Assembly (NCBI RefSeq): GCF_002234675.1
Contig: NC_019879.2
Span: 2,228,619-2,292,618, forward strand
Length of the DNA: 64,000 nucleotides
Direction of reading: 5' to 3'
From: Oryzias latipes
Taxonomy: Eukaryota; Chordata; Actinopteri; Beloniformes; Adrianichthyidae
Shown here: positions 20,516-30,940 of the stretch, piece after piece
Layout: each line of letters begins with the position of its first letter
How positions within the stretch are numbered: the stretch's first letter is position 1
Made by a program: the position numbers and the translations under genes
The notes under the pieces: generated by a model
Database searches by the model: none
What the model was told of the DNA's origin: nothing
The model's input: the letters and a program-made list of their open reading frames with translations, nothing else

Positions 20516-21634
20516 GAGCACTAATGGGCTCCATAGAGGATAAATGTGTTCTAGATAAACCCGAACCCTTCACTCTGCATTACAGAGAAGACCTCTTCTT
20601 GTGTCCAGTCCTAGATTGGTGAGGTGTCGCAAAAACAACAATATTTTCTTTGTTACATATTGTATAGAACTGGTTTGTTTTTATTAAATAACCTGGAAAG
20701 AGCCTGATGGAGCTTGAATTCAATGTATCACTAATAACTCTGGATGGATTCATAGAAATAGAAAAGTACAGGTATTTGTACTTTTTGATTGTGTTTACTG
20801 TATTTATCCTAATACTTCTCTGTAACTGTACTATTATTTTCATTATTGTTGTTCAGAAGAGCCTTCATGAGCCCATGTACATTTTTATTGCAGCTTTGCT
20901 AACAAACTCTGTTATGTTTAGCATGGCTGTCTACCCAAAGCTTCTGGTTGACATTTTATCGAAGAGGCAGATCATAACTTATTATGCATGTTTTTTTCAG
21001 CATGGTGTGTATTACTCTTTGGGGGCGTCAGAATTTCTGCTGTTGACAGCCATGTCCTTTGACCGGTATGTGTCTATCTGTAAGCCTCTACAATATCAAT
21101 CTCTCATGAGCAAAAGAAGGGTAACTGTTATGTTGATGCTGTCTTGGCTTTGGCCACTTTTTCAACTTACAGTGGCAATTTCAGGAAAGGTTATCATTAA
21201 TCAAAGGCCCTGTAGCTTCAGTCTGGAAGGAATTTTCTGTGACAGTGCTCTTCAAAAACTTCTATGTATAAAATTAGAAGAACTTGCTGTTTTAGACATG
21301 ATTATACTTTTTAATATTACAGTCTTGCCTTCACTTTTCATACTATTTACATACATAAGGATACTAAAAATATCATATCGAAGTTCTAAAGAAGTTAGAA
21401 GTAAAGCTGCACAGACCTGTTTACCTCATATGTTAGTTTTAGTAAACTTCTCTTGCCTGGGTTCTTTTGAAATCATTATAGGTTTTTTTTGGTCTGAATA
21501 TCCAAAAACTTTGCACTTAACAGTGATATTGCAGATTATAATATATCAGCCCTTATTCAACCCAATCATATATGGACTGAAAATGAAAGAAATTTCCAAA
21601 CATGTCAAAATGCTCATCAGGGGCAGGTGAAAAG
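20516..21634 (+). repeat. Duplicated unit A carrying OR2
   Basis: It matches 26711-27829 at a constant offset of 6195 bases with no indels seen. Similarity starts at GAGCACTAATGGG and fades just after the receptor stop codon. The 191-bp 5' flank differs at three positions, and the 924-bp coding part at about 52. Confidence 0.92.
20707..21630 (+). CDS. Odorant receptor 2 (307 aa)
   Basis: An intact single-exon odorant receptor of 307 residues. It has NVS at 6-8, LHEPMYIF at 53-60, Cys95, MSFDRYVSICKPLQY with DRY at 119-121, loop-2 cysteines 169, 178 and 187, KAAQTCLPH at 233-241 and NPIIYG at 285-290. The C-terminus is short and basic (MKEISKHVKMLIRGR). The start is supported by the identical ATG context in the sister gene and by the family pattern ME.E.N.S. 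It is expected in the ciliary membrane of olfactory neurons; the ligand is unknown. It differs from the receptor at 26902 in 24 residues, mostly in three blocks: 96-104 (helix 3), 184-205 (loop 2 to helix 5) and 242-264 (helix 6 to loop 3). Confidence 0.95.
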   Translation: MELEFNVSLITLDGFIEIEKYRYLYFLIVFTVFILILLCNCTIIFIIVVQKSLHEPMYIFIAALLTNSVMFSMAVYPKLLVDILSKRQIITYYACFFQHGVYYSLGASEFLLLTAMSFDRYVSICKPLQYQSLMSKRRVTVMLMLSWLWPLFQLTVAISGKVIINQRPCSFSLEGIFCDSALQKLLCIKLEELAVLDMIILFNITVLPSLFILFTYIRILKISYRSSKEVRSKAAQTCLPHMLVLVNFSCLGSFEIIIGFFWSEYPKTLHLTVILQIIIYQPLFNPIIYGLKMKEISKHVKMLIRGR

Positions 21635-22158
21635 TCACAAGTGACAATTAGAAACACTGGAGGTTTAACAGGGAATCAGTTTTATAGACTTTAGTTTGAA
21701 TTGTTTTAATACATTTTATTTTCAAAATGTATTGTATCAGACTTGAATTTTTTTGTAAGAAAATAGATCTGAGTAGAATGGTTTCTGGTCTGCTGCTTAT
21801 TGAAAAAACTCTGTATCAGGCGAATAATTTAACTAGGTATGACTTTAGTAAATCCAGATTTTCCCTCTCTACAGTTTGGTTAAATGGGAATGTTTAGTAC
21901 ATGTGATATTAAAGGACACCAACCACTGAGATTATTTTTAATTATTTTTAGCTGCCCTTCCCCTAAGATTTTAGAGATGATAAGCACATTTTTAACAATG
22001 ACCTTTTACTGTAATGTTGAGACTGGAAAACATTATGAGACAAGAAGATAACATTTACAAAGTAACAAAAAATGATGATAGTTATTTAAAAAAAAGCATA
22101 AACTTTAAAAATAATAAACACATCACACATATCTCATAATGCATCTCAAGCAACCAAC
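21635..22158. other. 3' flank of OR2
   Basis: AT-rich DNA outside the duplicated unit, with no gene or element that I recognise. Confidence 0.4.
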
Positions 22159-22957
22159 GTGTCCCTCAGTGACGTGCAGTCAGGAGAGGCAGGTGAGGCT
22201 GTCCCTCACCTGTCATTATGGGAAGAAAAGAGAAAAAATAAATTCAATTATTATATTTAATCAGTAATTTGTGCTTTGCAGTCATTTTCCATTTAAATGT
22301 GCCATTTTTGGGTGTTTTTTCTTTTCAAAATCGCTGAATTTCCGCATTTGCCGTTCAGATACTAAGTGACGTGCGATGAGGCACCAGCCCGCTGAGCCTC
22401 ACCTTGGATTGCGCAATACCTATGCAGTCAGACGGTACTGCTGTCTCTGTGTGTCGGTTCAATCACTTGTACTATATGAGCTGAGTTTACATAATTTAGC
22501 AGATGTATATGATGTACAGTGTTTGTTTTTATAAATAACTGTATGTGAGGGACGTGTTTCTTGTGCTGAGCGCTAAACGCCAGCGAATCAGCCGCTGGGT
22601 GAGGCCAGAAGTTCCCGTGCCTCAAGTTAGGGGGCGCCGGTGAGCCCTGAGATTATGACGCTAAAAAACAATAGAATAAGTGATAGCAAGCGGCAAGACA
22701 TTTTCTTCAGAAGGAGCGGCGTATGGATTTTATTTACAAGTAAAGGTAAGACGATAATAACGTTTGTGCTTTTTTCTATGCTGCAGTTTGTATATGAAAA
22801 AAAAACATGTTGAAATGATATTTTAAACAAAACACGTTAACTGTTGTCAATCAAATGGTGAATAAGTTACTCAGTATGGTTCATATGTTTGTAAATCTGA
22901 CTGATGACGTCAGTGCCTCACCAGCCATTGACCTCACCGCACGTCACTGGTGTCCCT
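22159..22957. mobile_element. Non-autonomous hAT element (MITE) with 8-bp target duplication
   Basis: The element spans 22167-22949 (783 bp). It starts CAGTGACGTGC and ends GCACGTCACTG. It is flanked by a perfect 8-bp duplication GTGTCCCT at 22159-22166 and 22950-22957. The 8-bp duplication and CAGTG ends fit hAT elements. An internal CTAAGTGACGTGCGATGAGG near 22361 repeats the end motif. No transposase is encoded. Confidence 0.88.
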
Positions 22958-23083
22958 GTAACTGTGGTTGTTAGAGAGGACTGTGAGGATGGAGGACTGC
23001 ATTGCTGATTCGGAGTTTAACCGTAAACAAGATGGGGTGTCCGTCAGGAATAAGGGAGGAGGAAAAGGAGATGTGACTCCACT

Positions 23084-23598
23084 TGTCAGATGTTCTGAAT
23101 TTATTCCATTGCTGAATGATTCAAGTTAGTGTGCAAACAAAAATCCTCTCATCACTACATAAATAACACAAATAGGCCGGCTGTAAATAAAATAAATTAG
23201 ATAAAACAAGCAAACTGACTCAATATGTCATTATGACAATAAACTCCTTATATTAGGCAAAATATAATTAAATCTGCTTTAAACTTCATTGAAACACTGA
23301 CAACAGTGACCCCTAGCGGCCGAAAAAAATAACTGCATGAATCAAATGAGTAAAGCACGTAAAACAAAGGATTCAAACGCTTACGTTTTGGTCAGTTACT
23401 CAATATTGAAAAATACAGCAACTGGAATGAACTGAAGATGTAAGACAGGGTTCTTGGGCAACCAAAGTCTCTGTCTGCTGCTGACCCAGAGCACATGCAA
23501 AACAGGAACTAGCTCAACAAACCCATAAAACCACAGAAAAAAGGAACTCAACATCATTTCCTGTGATGTCATCAACAATGGGCTGAGCCTTCACAACA
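23084..23598 (-). repeat. Probable 3' LTR of a BEL/Pao element
   Basis: On the minus strand a G-rich purine tract (TTTGGGGGCGGC) at the coding end is followed by TGTTGTGAAGG. The stretch closes with CATCTGACA at 23084, giving a TG...CA unit of about 515 bp. The partner LTR is not in the window, so the borders are inferred. Confidence 0.6.
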
Positions 23599-23638
23599 GC
23601 CGCCCCCAAATGTGCAAGGCACATTTGCTTCAATTAAA

Positions 23639-24350
23639 CTAATTTTCCCCAGATGGCAGTGCAGGTAACTTAACTAAACGAGCTACTGGTCGGGTAAACA
23701 CATGTCCATTTATCTCAACGTCAGCCGACCCATTGTGTCCATCATCACTCCGATGAATTTTGACAGCTCTTCCTATGGGCCAGGAAGCTCGGGGCAACTG
23801 AGGATCAACTAACATGATCACTGCACCCACGTAGAGTTCTGGGGTGGCTGAATGCCATTTCTGCCTGGTCTGCAGGGTGGGGAGGTATTCCTGAAGGAAT
23901 CTTGCCCAAAGGTGGTCAGCACTGTGAGTGCCGCCAATGTCTCCTACTCAAGATCTCAGTGTCTGGATAGACCACGTGAGGCAGCGATCCATCAGGCCCC
24001 CCCATCAGGAGACTGTTAGGTGTCACAGGTTCGATGTCTGCCACGTCCGCAGAGACGTAGCCCAGAGATTTAGAGTTAAGGATGGACTCCACCTCCAAGA
24101 GTACAGTGAGAAGCACTTCCTCAAAGACTGGTTGTGCTCCAACAGATGTGTATAGGGCCGTCTTTACAGAACGAATTTCTCGCTCCCACACACCACCAAA
24201 GTGCGGAGCTGCTGGTGGGTTGAAGTGACACTTGATTCTCTGCTGAGCAAGCTGTTGCCGTAGAGCAGGTTCCATGCTAGCGAAGACCTCCTTGAGTTCA
24301 CGTTCTCCACCTTTGAAGTTGGTCCCCCGATCAGACCAGATCTCCGCTGG
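23639..24350 (-). pseudogene. BEL/Pao integrase C-terminal fragment
   Basis: The minus strand reads IWSDRGTNFKGGERELKEVF near 24340, SMEPALRQQLAQQRIKCHF and PPAAPHFGGVWEREIRSVK down to 24170, then LTVLLEVESILNSKSLGYVS near 24090. After a frame change near 23915 the C-terminal domain follows (VIMLVDPQLPRASWPIGRAV, then RPVARLVKL) to 23639. The SDRGTNF and GGVWER motifs are typical of BEL/Pao. Protease and RT are missing: the element is truncated at about 24350. Confidence 0.85.
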
Positions 24351-24589
24351 TCAGCAAATCAGCAAATCCAAGGCCTGCAGAGACAAATGATCAACTCAGG
24401 AATTCAGTCCTGTTTGGGGACTAGGTGGCTCACTTTATTTAACCATTGGTTCACTGTTGGCAGTGCTACAGGGAATATGTTTGACTTACTCCCAGAAATG
24501 CTAGCCACACTACTGCTTTGGTTTTTCTGAGACTAAATGGACCTTAGTAAATAGCTTTTTAATTTATAATACCTTGATGTTTGCATTTA
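24351..24589. other. Unassigned DNA
   Basis: I see nothing identifiable here. A short direct repeat, TCAGCAAA, occurs near 24353-24367 at the broken edge of the BEL fragment. Confidence 0.35.
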
Positions 24590-24719
24590 TGCTACATTTT
24601 CTTTGTTTTTGCTTTTTTTATTTAATTCTAAGTCTTTTTTTCCCTCTGTTGTCAGTTGCTATGGTGACAAACAAATTTCCCACGTGTGGGATCAATAAAG
24701 TATTTCTGATTCTGATTAG
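24590..24719 (+). mobile_element. LINE 3' end
   Basis: CAAATTTCCCACGTGTGGGA is followed by TCAATAAAGTATTTCTGATT and another TCTGATT. These are the common 3' terminus and short tandem tail of fish LINEs of the CR1/L2/Rex1 group. There is no coding part. Confidence 0.55.
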
Positions 24720-25195
24720 TAGAGGGTCCTGGACCCAAAGCTCCCAGAGAACGTGATTTTAATTCTTTCTCCTAATCCACTGAGCACATATGAATTTGAT
24801 GGGTGAACTCACATGATGACAAATTTCTCTAACTAAAAATTAATGGGGCCATTGGACGTGAGAAATTAAACCAGAATGCATGACAAGTATATCCCTTGTG
24901 CTATCCGAGGCACTTTACCATTGGGAGCTGGGTCATCTAGACCCACTAGACAGTGCGCTGAACCTTTTTTCTTCGATGATTTGTGAACCTCACTCAATAG
25001 TGTCCATGGATTACATGAAATCTTTCCACCTTTATCCACCTTTGTCATGGTAGGGAGAACACGTCAATGTAAGGGTGGACCTTACATTTTGAAACCAATG
25101 TAAGGTTTCAAAAAACTGGAAAAGAAAAGGAGAGTAAAAGTAACCCAATCAGAATACAGATTCTGTGGGTTATTAGGTGACAAAGTCCACTCATA
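24720..25195. other. Unassigned DNA
   Basis: I see no gene. A direct repeat of AATGTAAGG appears near 25066 and 25099. Confidence 0.35.
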
Positions 25196-25277
25196 TACAG
25201 TACAGACCAAAAGTTTGGACACACCTTCTCATTCAAATGAATGGGAAGGTGTGTCCAAACTTTTGGTCTGTACTGTA
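25196..25277. mobile_element. Palindromic 82-bp Tc1/mariner-type MITE
   Basis: Two 39-base arms, starting TACAGTACAGACCAAAAGTT, are inverted copies with a single mismatch and a 4-base loop (AAAT). The wording is that of a widespread fish Tc1/mariner end. The TA ends agree with a TA target site. Confidence 0.8.
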
Positions 25278-26291
25278 TTTTTATTTTAGAGCCAGACAGC
25301 AGTGGGAAAGAAAGACCTGCAAAATCAGGCAACAAGTGTGGTTGAGTTTCATTGACTATAATAACAATGGACGAATTGAGGTGTGGTGTCACCCATAGAA
25401 AATGCCTTACCTCAGTCTTTCACAAAATCAGGCCAAATCCCTCACCAGCGCTTCCTGACATGGGTTAAAACCAGTCAACAGCGATTGGTCCGAGTCACTT
25501 TGAGTTATTGTATCTATGGCAACTTCTGCCACCAAACAGGAGTAAACTTATTGTGAGTCCCCACCTCTTTCCACGCCTCTACCTCTTCTTCTCTATGTTT
25601 CCATTGACTATAAAATTAGATTTGTGATAGTCAATTCAACTCATGAAAACACATCGATTTCTAAAAAATCTCGCATTTTTCGAGAAAAAAGAATTGTGCT
25701 TGGAGGAGGTGGTGTTTTGAAGCATATCGAAATTGCATATTTCACAAAACTGCAACGGAAACACTTTTTTTATTATTTGAGTCATGTGACCAACAACTCT
25801 GCCAGTTTGCATCAATTTTCGTAATCTGCTGGTGCTGCAGAGTTGCCGCTACTGCTGGGTGAAAGATACAGTCTGCACAGGTCGCCATCCTGCAGTCGCT
25901 TGTTTGCCTGCTATGCCAGCATCGGGGTGGCTGGCTGGCCGCATATAGAGCGCCGCTGCCGGATGGAAAGGCAGCCAGCTCAGGCTTCCTAAATCTTATG
26001 ATATGATATCATAATTATTTTCATCAAGACAATTGTAAAAACCTCTTCTAGCTTGATTCTTGTTCTTATTATTCCCTTCTTAAACTAATTTGTGTCACAG
26101 AGAAACGGAATTAGCGGTGAAAGCTGTTTTTGCAGGGTTAGACATGAAGACGTGATTACCGATGCTTTTGTAAAACTTTTTAAAATAAACCCAATCTCTA
26201 AACATCTTCAGTGTCTTCCATGCATTGTAATAAGATATACACCTTTATATAGTCAATAACGCAGCTCGGGAGAATTGTACAAACTGTTTTA
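25278..26291. other. Unassigned DNA
   Basis: I see no gene. A GC-rich spot near 25840-25990 contains GCTGGCTGGCCGC and a short purine run. Small open frames have no supporting features. Confidence 0.35.
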
Positions 26292-26660
26292 GGCTGCACA
26301 GTGGCGCAGTGGTTAGCGCTCTTACCTCACAGCAAGAAGGCCCCTGGTTCAGGTCCCGGCTGGCGGACCTGAAAACAGAACATCAATGGGGGACATTTCT
26401 GTGTGGAGTTTGCATGTTCTCCCCGTGCATGCGTGGGTTTTCTCCGGGATCTCCGGCTTCCTCCCACCGTCTAAAAACATGCTCTATAGGTTAATTGGTC
26501 ACTCCAAATTGTCCATAGGTGTGATAGTGCATGGGTGTGTGATATGTGTGATCCTGTGACGAGGGTCCAGGGTGTCCCCTGCTGTCGCCCATAAGTGGCC
26601 GGGATAAGTTCTGGCAGCCCCGTGACCCCGAAAGGGACAAATGGAAGAAAAATTAATGAG
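26292..26660 (+). mobile_element. tRNA-derived SINE, copy 1
   Basis: It starts GGCTGCACAGTGGCGCAGTG with a pol III A-box-like GTGGCGCAGTGGTTAGCGCT. GGTTCAGGTCC follows as a B-box-like element. The conserved SINE body has TGTGTGGAGTTTGCATGTTC and the 3' phrase GGCCGGGATAAGTTC...GTGACCCCGAAAGGGA. It ends 50 bases before the duplicated unit with OR3. Confidence 0.85.
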
Positions 26661-26710
26661 TGTGCGTGTGTGTCTCATTTGTTTGCAAGTTTCCTTGAGT
26701 GAGATGACGA

Positions 26711-27829
26711 GAGCACTAATGGGCTCCATAGAGGATAAATGTGTTCTAGATAAACCCGAACCCTTCAGTCTGCATTACAGAGAAGACCTCTTCTTGTGTC
26801 CAGTCCTAGATTGGTGAGGTGTCGCAAAAACAACAATATTTTCTTTGTTACATATTGTATAGAACTGGTTTGTTTTTATTACATAACCTGGAAAGAGCCC
26901 GATGGAGCTTGAATTCAATGTATCACTAATAACTCTAGATGGATTCATAGAAATAGAAAAATACAGGTGTTTGTATTTTCTGATTGTGTTTACTGTATTT
27001 ATCCTAATACTTTTCTGTAACTGTACTATTATTTTCATTATTGTTGTTCAGAAGAGCCTTCATGAGCCCATGTACATTTTTATTGCAGCTTTGCTAACAA
27101 ACTCTGTTATGTTTAGCATTGCTGTCTACCCAAAGCTTCTGGTTGACATTTTATCGAAGAGGCAGATCATAACTTACTATGCATGTCTCCTACAATATGT
27201 TGTGTATTACTGTTTGGGTGCGTCAGAATTTCTGCTGTTGACAGCCATGTCCTTTGACCGGTATGTGTCTATCTGTAAGCCTCTACAATATCAATCTCTC
27301 ATGAGCAAAAGAAGAGTAACTGTTATGTTGATACTGTCCTGGCTTTGGCCACTTTTTCAACTTACAGTGGCAATTTCAGGAAAGGTTATCATTAATCAAA
27401 GGCCCTGTAGCTTCAGTCTGGAAGGAATTTTCTGTGACAGTGCTCTTCAACTGCTTCTATGTAAAAAATTAGAAGAACTTGCTGTGTTAGACACCCTGAT
27501 ACTTGTAAATGTTGTAGTCTTGCCTTCACTTTTCATACTATTTACATACATAAGGATACTAAAAATATCATATCGAAGTTCTAAAGAAGTTAGAAGTAAA
27601 GCTGCACAGACCTGTTTACCTCATTTGTTGGTTTTGGTAAACTTCTCATGTTTAAGTTCTTTTGATGTCATTATAGGTTTTTTTGGTTCTGGATATCCAA
27701 AAACTTTGCACTTAACAGTGATGTTACAGATTATAATATATCAGCCCTTATTCAACCCAATCATATATGGACTGAAAATGAAAGAAATATCCAAACATGT
27801 CAAAATGCTCATCTGGGGCAGGTAAAAAG
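26711..27829 (+). repeat. Duplicated unit B carrying OR3
   Basis: This is the sister of 20516-21634. The left edge GAGCACTAATGGG starts 50 bases after a SINE. The right edge lies immediately after the receptor stop codon. Confidence 0.92.
26902..27825 (+). CDS. Odorant receptor 3 (307 aa), sister of OR2
   Basis: An intact single-exon receptor of 307 residues, 283 of them identical to OR2. All OR landmarks are kept: NVS at 6-8, LHEPMYIF, Cys95, DRY at 119-121, loop-2 cysteines 169, 178 and 187, KAAQTCLPH, NPIIYG. Compared with OR2 it carries C23, F38, L96, L97, Y99, V100, C104, L184, K188, T198, V202, V204, V205, S252, G262, G264 and W305 among others. Most of these lie in or next to helices 3, 5 and 6. 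It probably detects a related but not identical odorant set; that is inference. The stop is TAA, where OR2 has TGA. Confidence 0.95.
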   Translation: MELEFNVSLITLDGFIEIEKYRCLYFLIVFTVFILILFCNCTIIFIIVVQKSLHEPMYIFIAALLTNSVMFSIAVYPKLLVDILSKRQIITYYACLLQYVVYYCLGASEFLLLTAMSFDRYVSICKPLQYQSLMSKRRVTVMLILSWLWPLFQLTVAISGKVIINQRPCSFSLEGIFCDSALQLLLCKKLEELAVLDTLILVNVVVLPSLFILFTYIRILKISYRSSKEVRSKAAQTCLPHLLVLVNFSCLSSFDVIIGFFGSGYPKTLHLTVMLQIIIYQPLFNPIIYGLKMKEISKHVKMLIWGR

Positions 27830-28639
27830 TAGAGTTGTAATGTTGTAATGTTCACATTTTTTTTGAACAGCTCTGCAACGTGGAACGAAGGCAATACAGT
27901 TGCATTTGCTGAAGACCAGTTCTTTTTTCTCCGTCTTCTGAATTCACACTTATGGTTCATGCCGATGCTCAAACAAGCTCCTTCTTCCTCTTTTGTATGC
28001 AAATGTCGCAGAAGTTGTGAAGGCTTGATTCACCTGAGTATGGGTTCTTTTACTAAAATGTTTCACCAAAAACTTTTGCCTTATTGTAACCTGCTTTCGT
28101 TTTCATTGTGTTGTTCTTAAGTGTTTAGGTGTTGCATATAGAGCAGAGGTCAGGGTAGTTTTACACGCATACACACTATACAAAAGGTAAAAAGAGATTT
28201 CAGTGTCAACTCAAAGGGATATGGCAGTGGAATATTTACAATAATTCCATATTAGAGTGTAAAATCTTGCTGATGCATGTCAAATAAAGCTATTAATAAT
28301 ATTTTAGATAAATTCAATTTCAATATTTGGTGGGAAATCTAGGTTAGAAATAAATTTGTTCCAGATCTGAGTTTATCATTGTTCCCTGGTACTAACTATT
28401 TCTTGGAGGACATGAATTAACTCCACGCTGGCTTCCTAAAAGTAAATCAAACTGACCCAAATGAGCCAGTCTTGTGAACCGTTCTTAGAAATCCCAAAGA
28501 TTAGGCTCCCTCCAAAGAGCCATATACTTAAACAAACTATCTGTTTATACTTCTTTAGAAACTGAATTAAAAAAGATTCAAAGCACTGTAAAGGTGATTA
28601 TGCATTACATTAAAGTCTAAAATGAAAAGTCATGTTGTC
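27830..28639. other. 3' flank of OR3
   Basis: AT-rich DNA with no supported gene. An open frame at 27848-28120 has no domain and spans simple T-rich sequence. Confidence 0.4.
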
Positions 28640-28653
28640 CCACTAGATGGCAG
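28640..28653. promoter_or_regulatory. CTCF-like site
   Basis: CCACTAGATGGCAG fits the core consensus CCASYAGRKGGCRS at all 14 positions. It lies between the receptor block and a long gene-poor segment. Binding is not shown by sequence alone. Confidence 0.4.
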
Positions 28654-29713
28654 TCTTGCTCTGTCTGTATCTATCAGCCCATGTCAGTTCTCCTGCCACC
28701 TGCTACAATTCTTTGTCCTCAGAGTCTGGAGAGTCAGGCTGAGCTCGGTTACTGACCACGAGTCAGCAGTGCGGGACTTGTCTGTGCGCTGACATCAACA
28801 CTTCAAGCTTAGTGGCTTTAGGACACGGGTCACTTTACAGCAGCTGCCTGGAGGCTGTGAAAGAAGCATTCACTGGGATCTTGGTGGTTCTGCTAAATCA
28901 GATAACTTCTACACCATCAACCATTTTTTAACAGAATGTAAAATCTATGCTCCTTTACATTTTCAGACATTACAAGCAGGAGATAGTTTTTTTTTTCTTC
29001 TTACAATTAAAATCCCTGCAGCCCTTGGTTGGTTTGGGAGAGTGCATCACATTTGGATCATGATGAGTAACACACCGGCTTACTCTGGTGGCTCTATCAA
29101 AAAACAGAGGTGACGTGAGCTAAAAATGCTCCCAGCAGCAATGAGCCTCGTCTTTCAGCAGCGCTGCTTTCTCCTCAGGATTAACACTGGAAATCCCAAC
29201 CACAGCAAATCCAACAGCCTGTAAATACACTACCCAACACATAAGACTCACAGATTGTATGAAAGCCTAAGAAAGAACATATCTAATGGGATATTTCATT
29301 AGAAAATGTTAGATGTTTTAAAGTAGTATGTTTTACCCTACAGCTATTAAAGATTACAACTACTTTTTGTTATAGTTGTGCCTTTTTTTTATTGAGAATA
29401 CTTTGTTCTTTTGAGTCAGCCACAAGGCTTTTTTGAAAATAGAGAAATTAAAAAATGACCAAGAATGGGTTTGTGTGTGTGTGTGTTTTACGAAACAACA
29501 GAGAACATTTTTTGAGTTAGAAATAGCAATTAAAACAATCAGCGTCTGTACTGATGGGTACAACAACCTGACCCTAACCCAGAAGATGTTAACAGTCTAA
29601 AAGTTTGAAGTTTTGTTGAAGAAAAACTCAGAAAGAGGGTACAAGTACTTTTCAGATGGAGTGTGTTTATTAGCTTTTTTGCCAAAATTTTACAAGTGGA
29701 GCATCCTATACCT
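28654..29713. other. Unassigned noncoding DNA
   Basis: I see no gene. The segment at 28700-28900 is GC-balanced, unlike its AT-rich surroundings, and might be a conserved noncoding element. A (GT)n run lies at 29471-29485. Confidence 0.35.
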
Positions 29714-29810
29714 CAATTCAATTCAATTCAATTCAATTTTATTTGTATAGCCCAAATTCACAACAACAGTCGTCTCACTGGGCTTCGTATCGGTAATTGA
29801 AAAAGTGAAA
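29714..29810 (-). mobile_element. Retroposon 3' end with (AATTC)n tail
   Basis: Four to five AATTC units are followed by AATTTTATTTGTATAGCCCA and AATTCACAACAACAGTC. This is the common fish retroposon terminus read from its 3' side. Confidence 0.55.
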
Positions 29811-30002
29811 CATGAACTCAAAAGGATCATGAATACATAGAATTCAATAGGAAAATACTAAACTGAAATCTATATATCTGTCTTTAGGAATGAATTTATT
29901 TACAAAAAAACGTTGTTGCTGCAGATTGCGTAAAGTTTCCCTTTCCACAGATTTGGAAACTGTACAGCCCGTATGCACCCATAAGGGCAGTTGTGACTAA
30001 GG

Positions 30003-30060
30003 CAGGGGTGGGCAAATATTTTGACTCGCGGGCCACATAGGGTTCAAAAATTGGAGGAGA
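30003..30060 (+). mobile_element. Possible hAT end fragment
   Basis: CAGGGGTGGGCAAATATTTT followed by CTCGCGGGCCACAT resembles hAT-type termini found in many vertebrates. A related phrase, CCCCAAACG...GAGGGCCAC, is at 30300-30332. No second end or duplication was found. Confidence 0.4.
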
Positions 30061-30349
30061 TGCATGGAGTGAGAAGGAAATAACATGGAATCTGGATGAA
30101 AACATTTGTATGGAAAATTAGATTTTAAATCAGAGTATTTTTAGAGTTTTTAGGTTAAAACTTTTGTTCTCATTTTAGAGCCAATTGCACCTACCGCTCT
30201 TCTAAAACTTGGAGAAATGCTGCGTTCATGTGGTGTTTGAATGATCGGAGGAATGAAAAACAACAAATCTTCCAACACCACATGGATGCTAGAGCGGGTC
30301 CCCAAACGTTTTCTTGTGAGGGCCACTATATAACTCTTTTTCTGTAAAA

Positions 30350-30440
30350 CTTAAAACTTCTCTCGTCTTTCTTTTATTGTGAAGCCCTTTAGAGAGTTGT
30401 ACAGTGCTATATGAATAAAGTTTCATTCATTCATTCATGA
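30350..30440 (+). mobile_element. LINE 3' end with (ATTC)n tail
   Basis: GTGCTATATGAATAAAGTTT is followed by CATTCATTCATTCATGA. This is a typical fish LINE terminus. Confidence 0.5.
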
Positions 30441-30558
30441 TCCTTTTAATAAAATAAATAACACTATTTATGAAATAAAAAAATGACCAAATAACTCTGT
30501 CTGTGATTTTCAAAGACTGAAAGTCAGGAAAAATAATACTGATACATAAAAAAAAAAC

Positions 30559-30940
30559 AGGCTGCACGGTGGCGCAGTGGTTAGTGCTCTTGCCTCACAG
30601 CAAGAAGGCCTCCGGTTCAAGTCCGAGCTGGGGGGCCTGAAAAATACATCAATGGGGGACCTTTCTGTGTGGAGTTTGCATGTTCTCCCTGTGTATGCGT
30701 GGGTTCTCTCCGGGGTCTCCAGCTTCTTCCTACTGTCCAAAAACATGCTTCATGGGTTAATTGGCAACTCTAGATTGTCCATAGGTGTGAGTGTGAGAGT
30801 GAATGGGTGTGTGTTTGTGGACATTCTGCCCTGCGACAGACTGGCGACCAGTCCAGGTTGTCCCCTGCCTTCGCCCACAAGTGGCCGGGATAGGCTCCAG
30901 CAGCCCTGTGACCCCGAAAGGGAAAAAACGGTTAAGAAAA
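30559..30940 (+). mobile_element. tRNA-derived SINE, copy 2
   Basis: It is full length, like copy 1. It starts GGCTGCACGGTGGCGCAGTG, with GGTTCAAGTCC as B-box, the TGTGTGGAGTTTGCATGTTC body, and GACTGGCGACCAGTCCAGG with GGCCGGGATAGGCTCCAGCA near the 3' end. A scrap of the same 3' end (CCCCAAAAGGAAACAGAAC) follows at 31050-31090. Confidence 0.85.

Noticed and set aside
20580..20843. Identical 87-residue minus-strand frames before OR2 and OR3
   Set aside because: They are preserved only because the whole unit is duplicated. They run antisense into the receptor start and have no known domain.
25108..25398. Two opposite-strand proteins sharing QYRPKVWTHL
   Set aside because: The shared text is produced by the palindromic MITE being read on both strands.
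26292..26360. tRNA gene call at the SINE starts (26292 and 30559)
   Set aside because: A- and B-box-like text is present, but the sequence does not fold into a full tRNA and continues into a SINE body.
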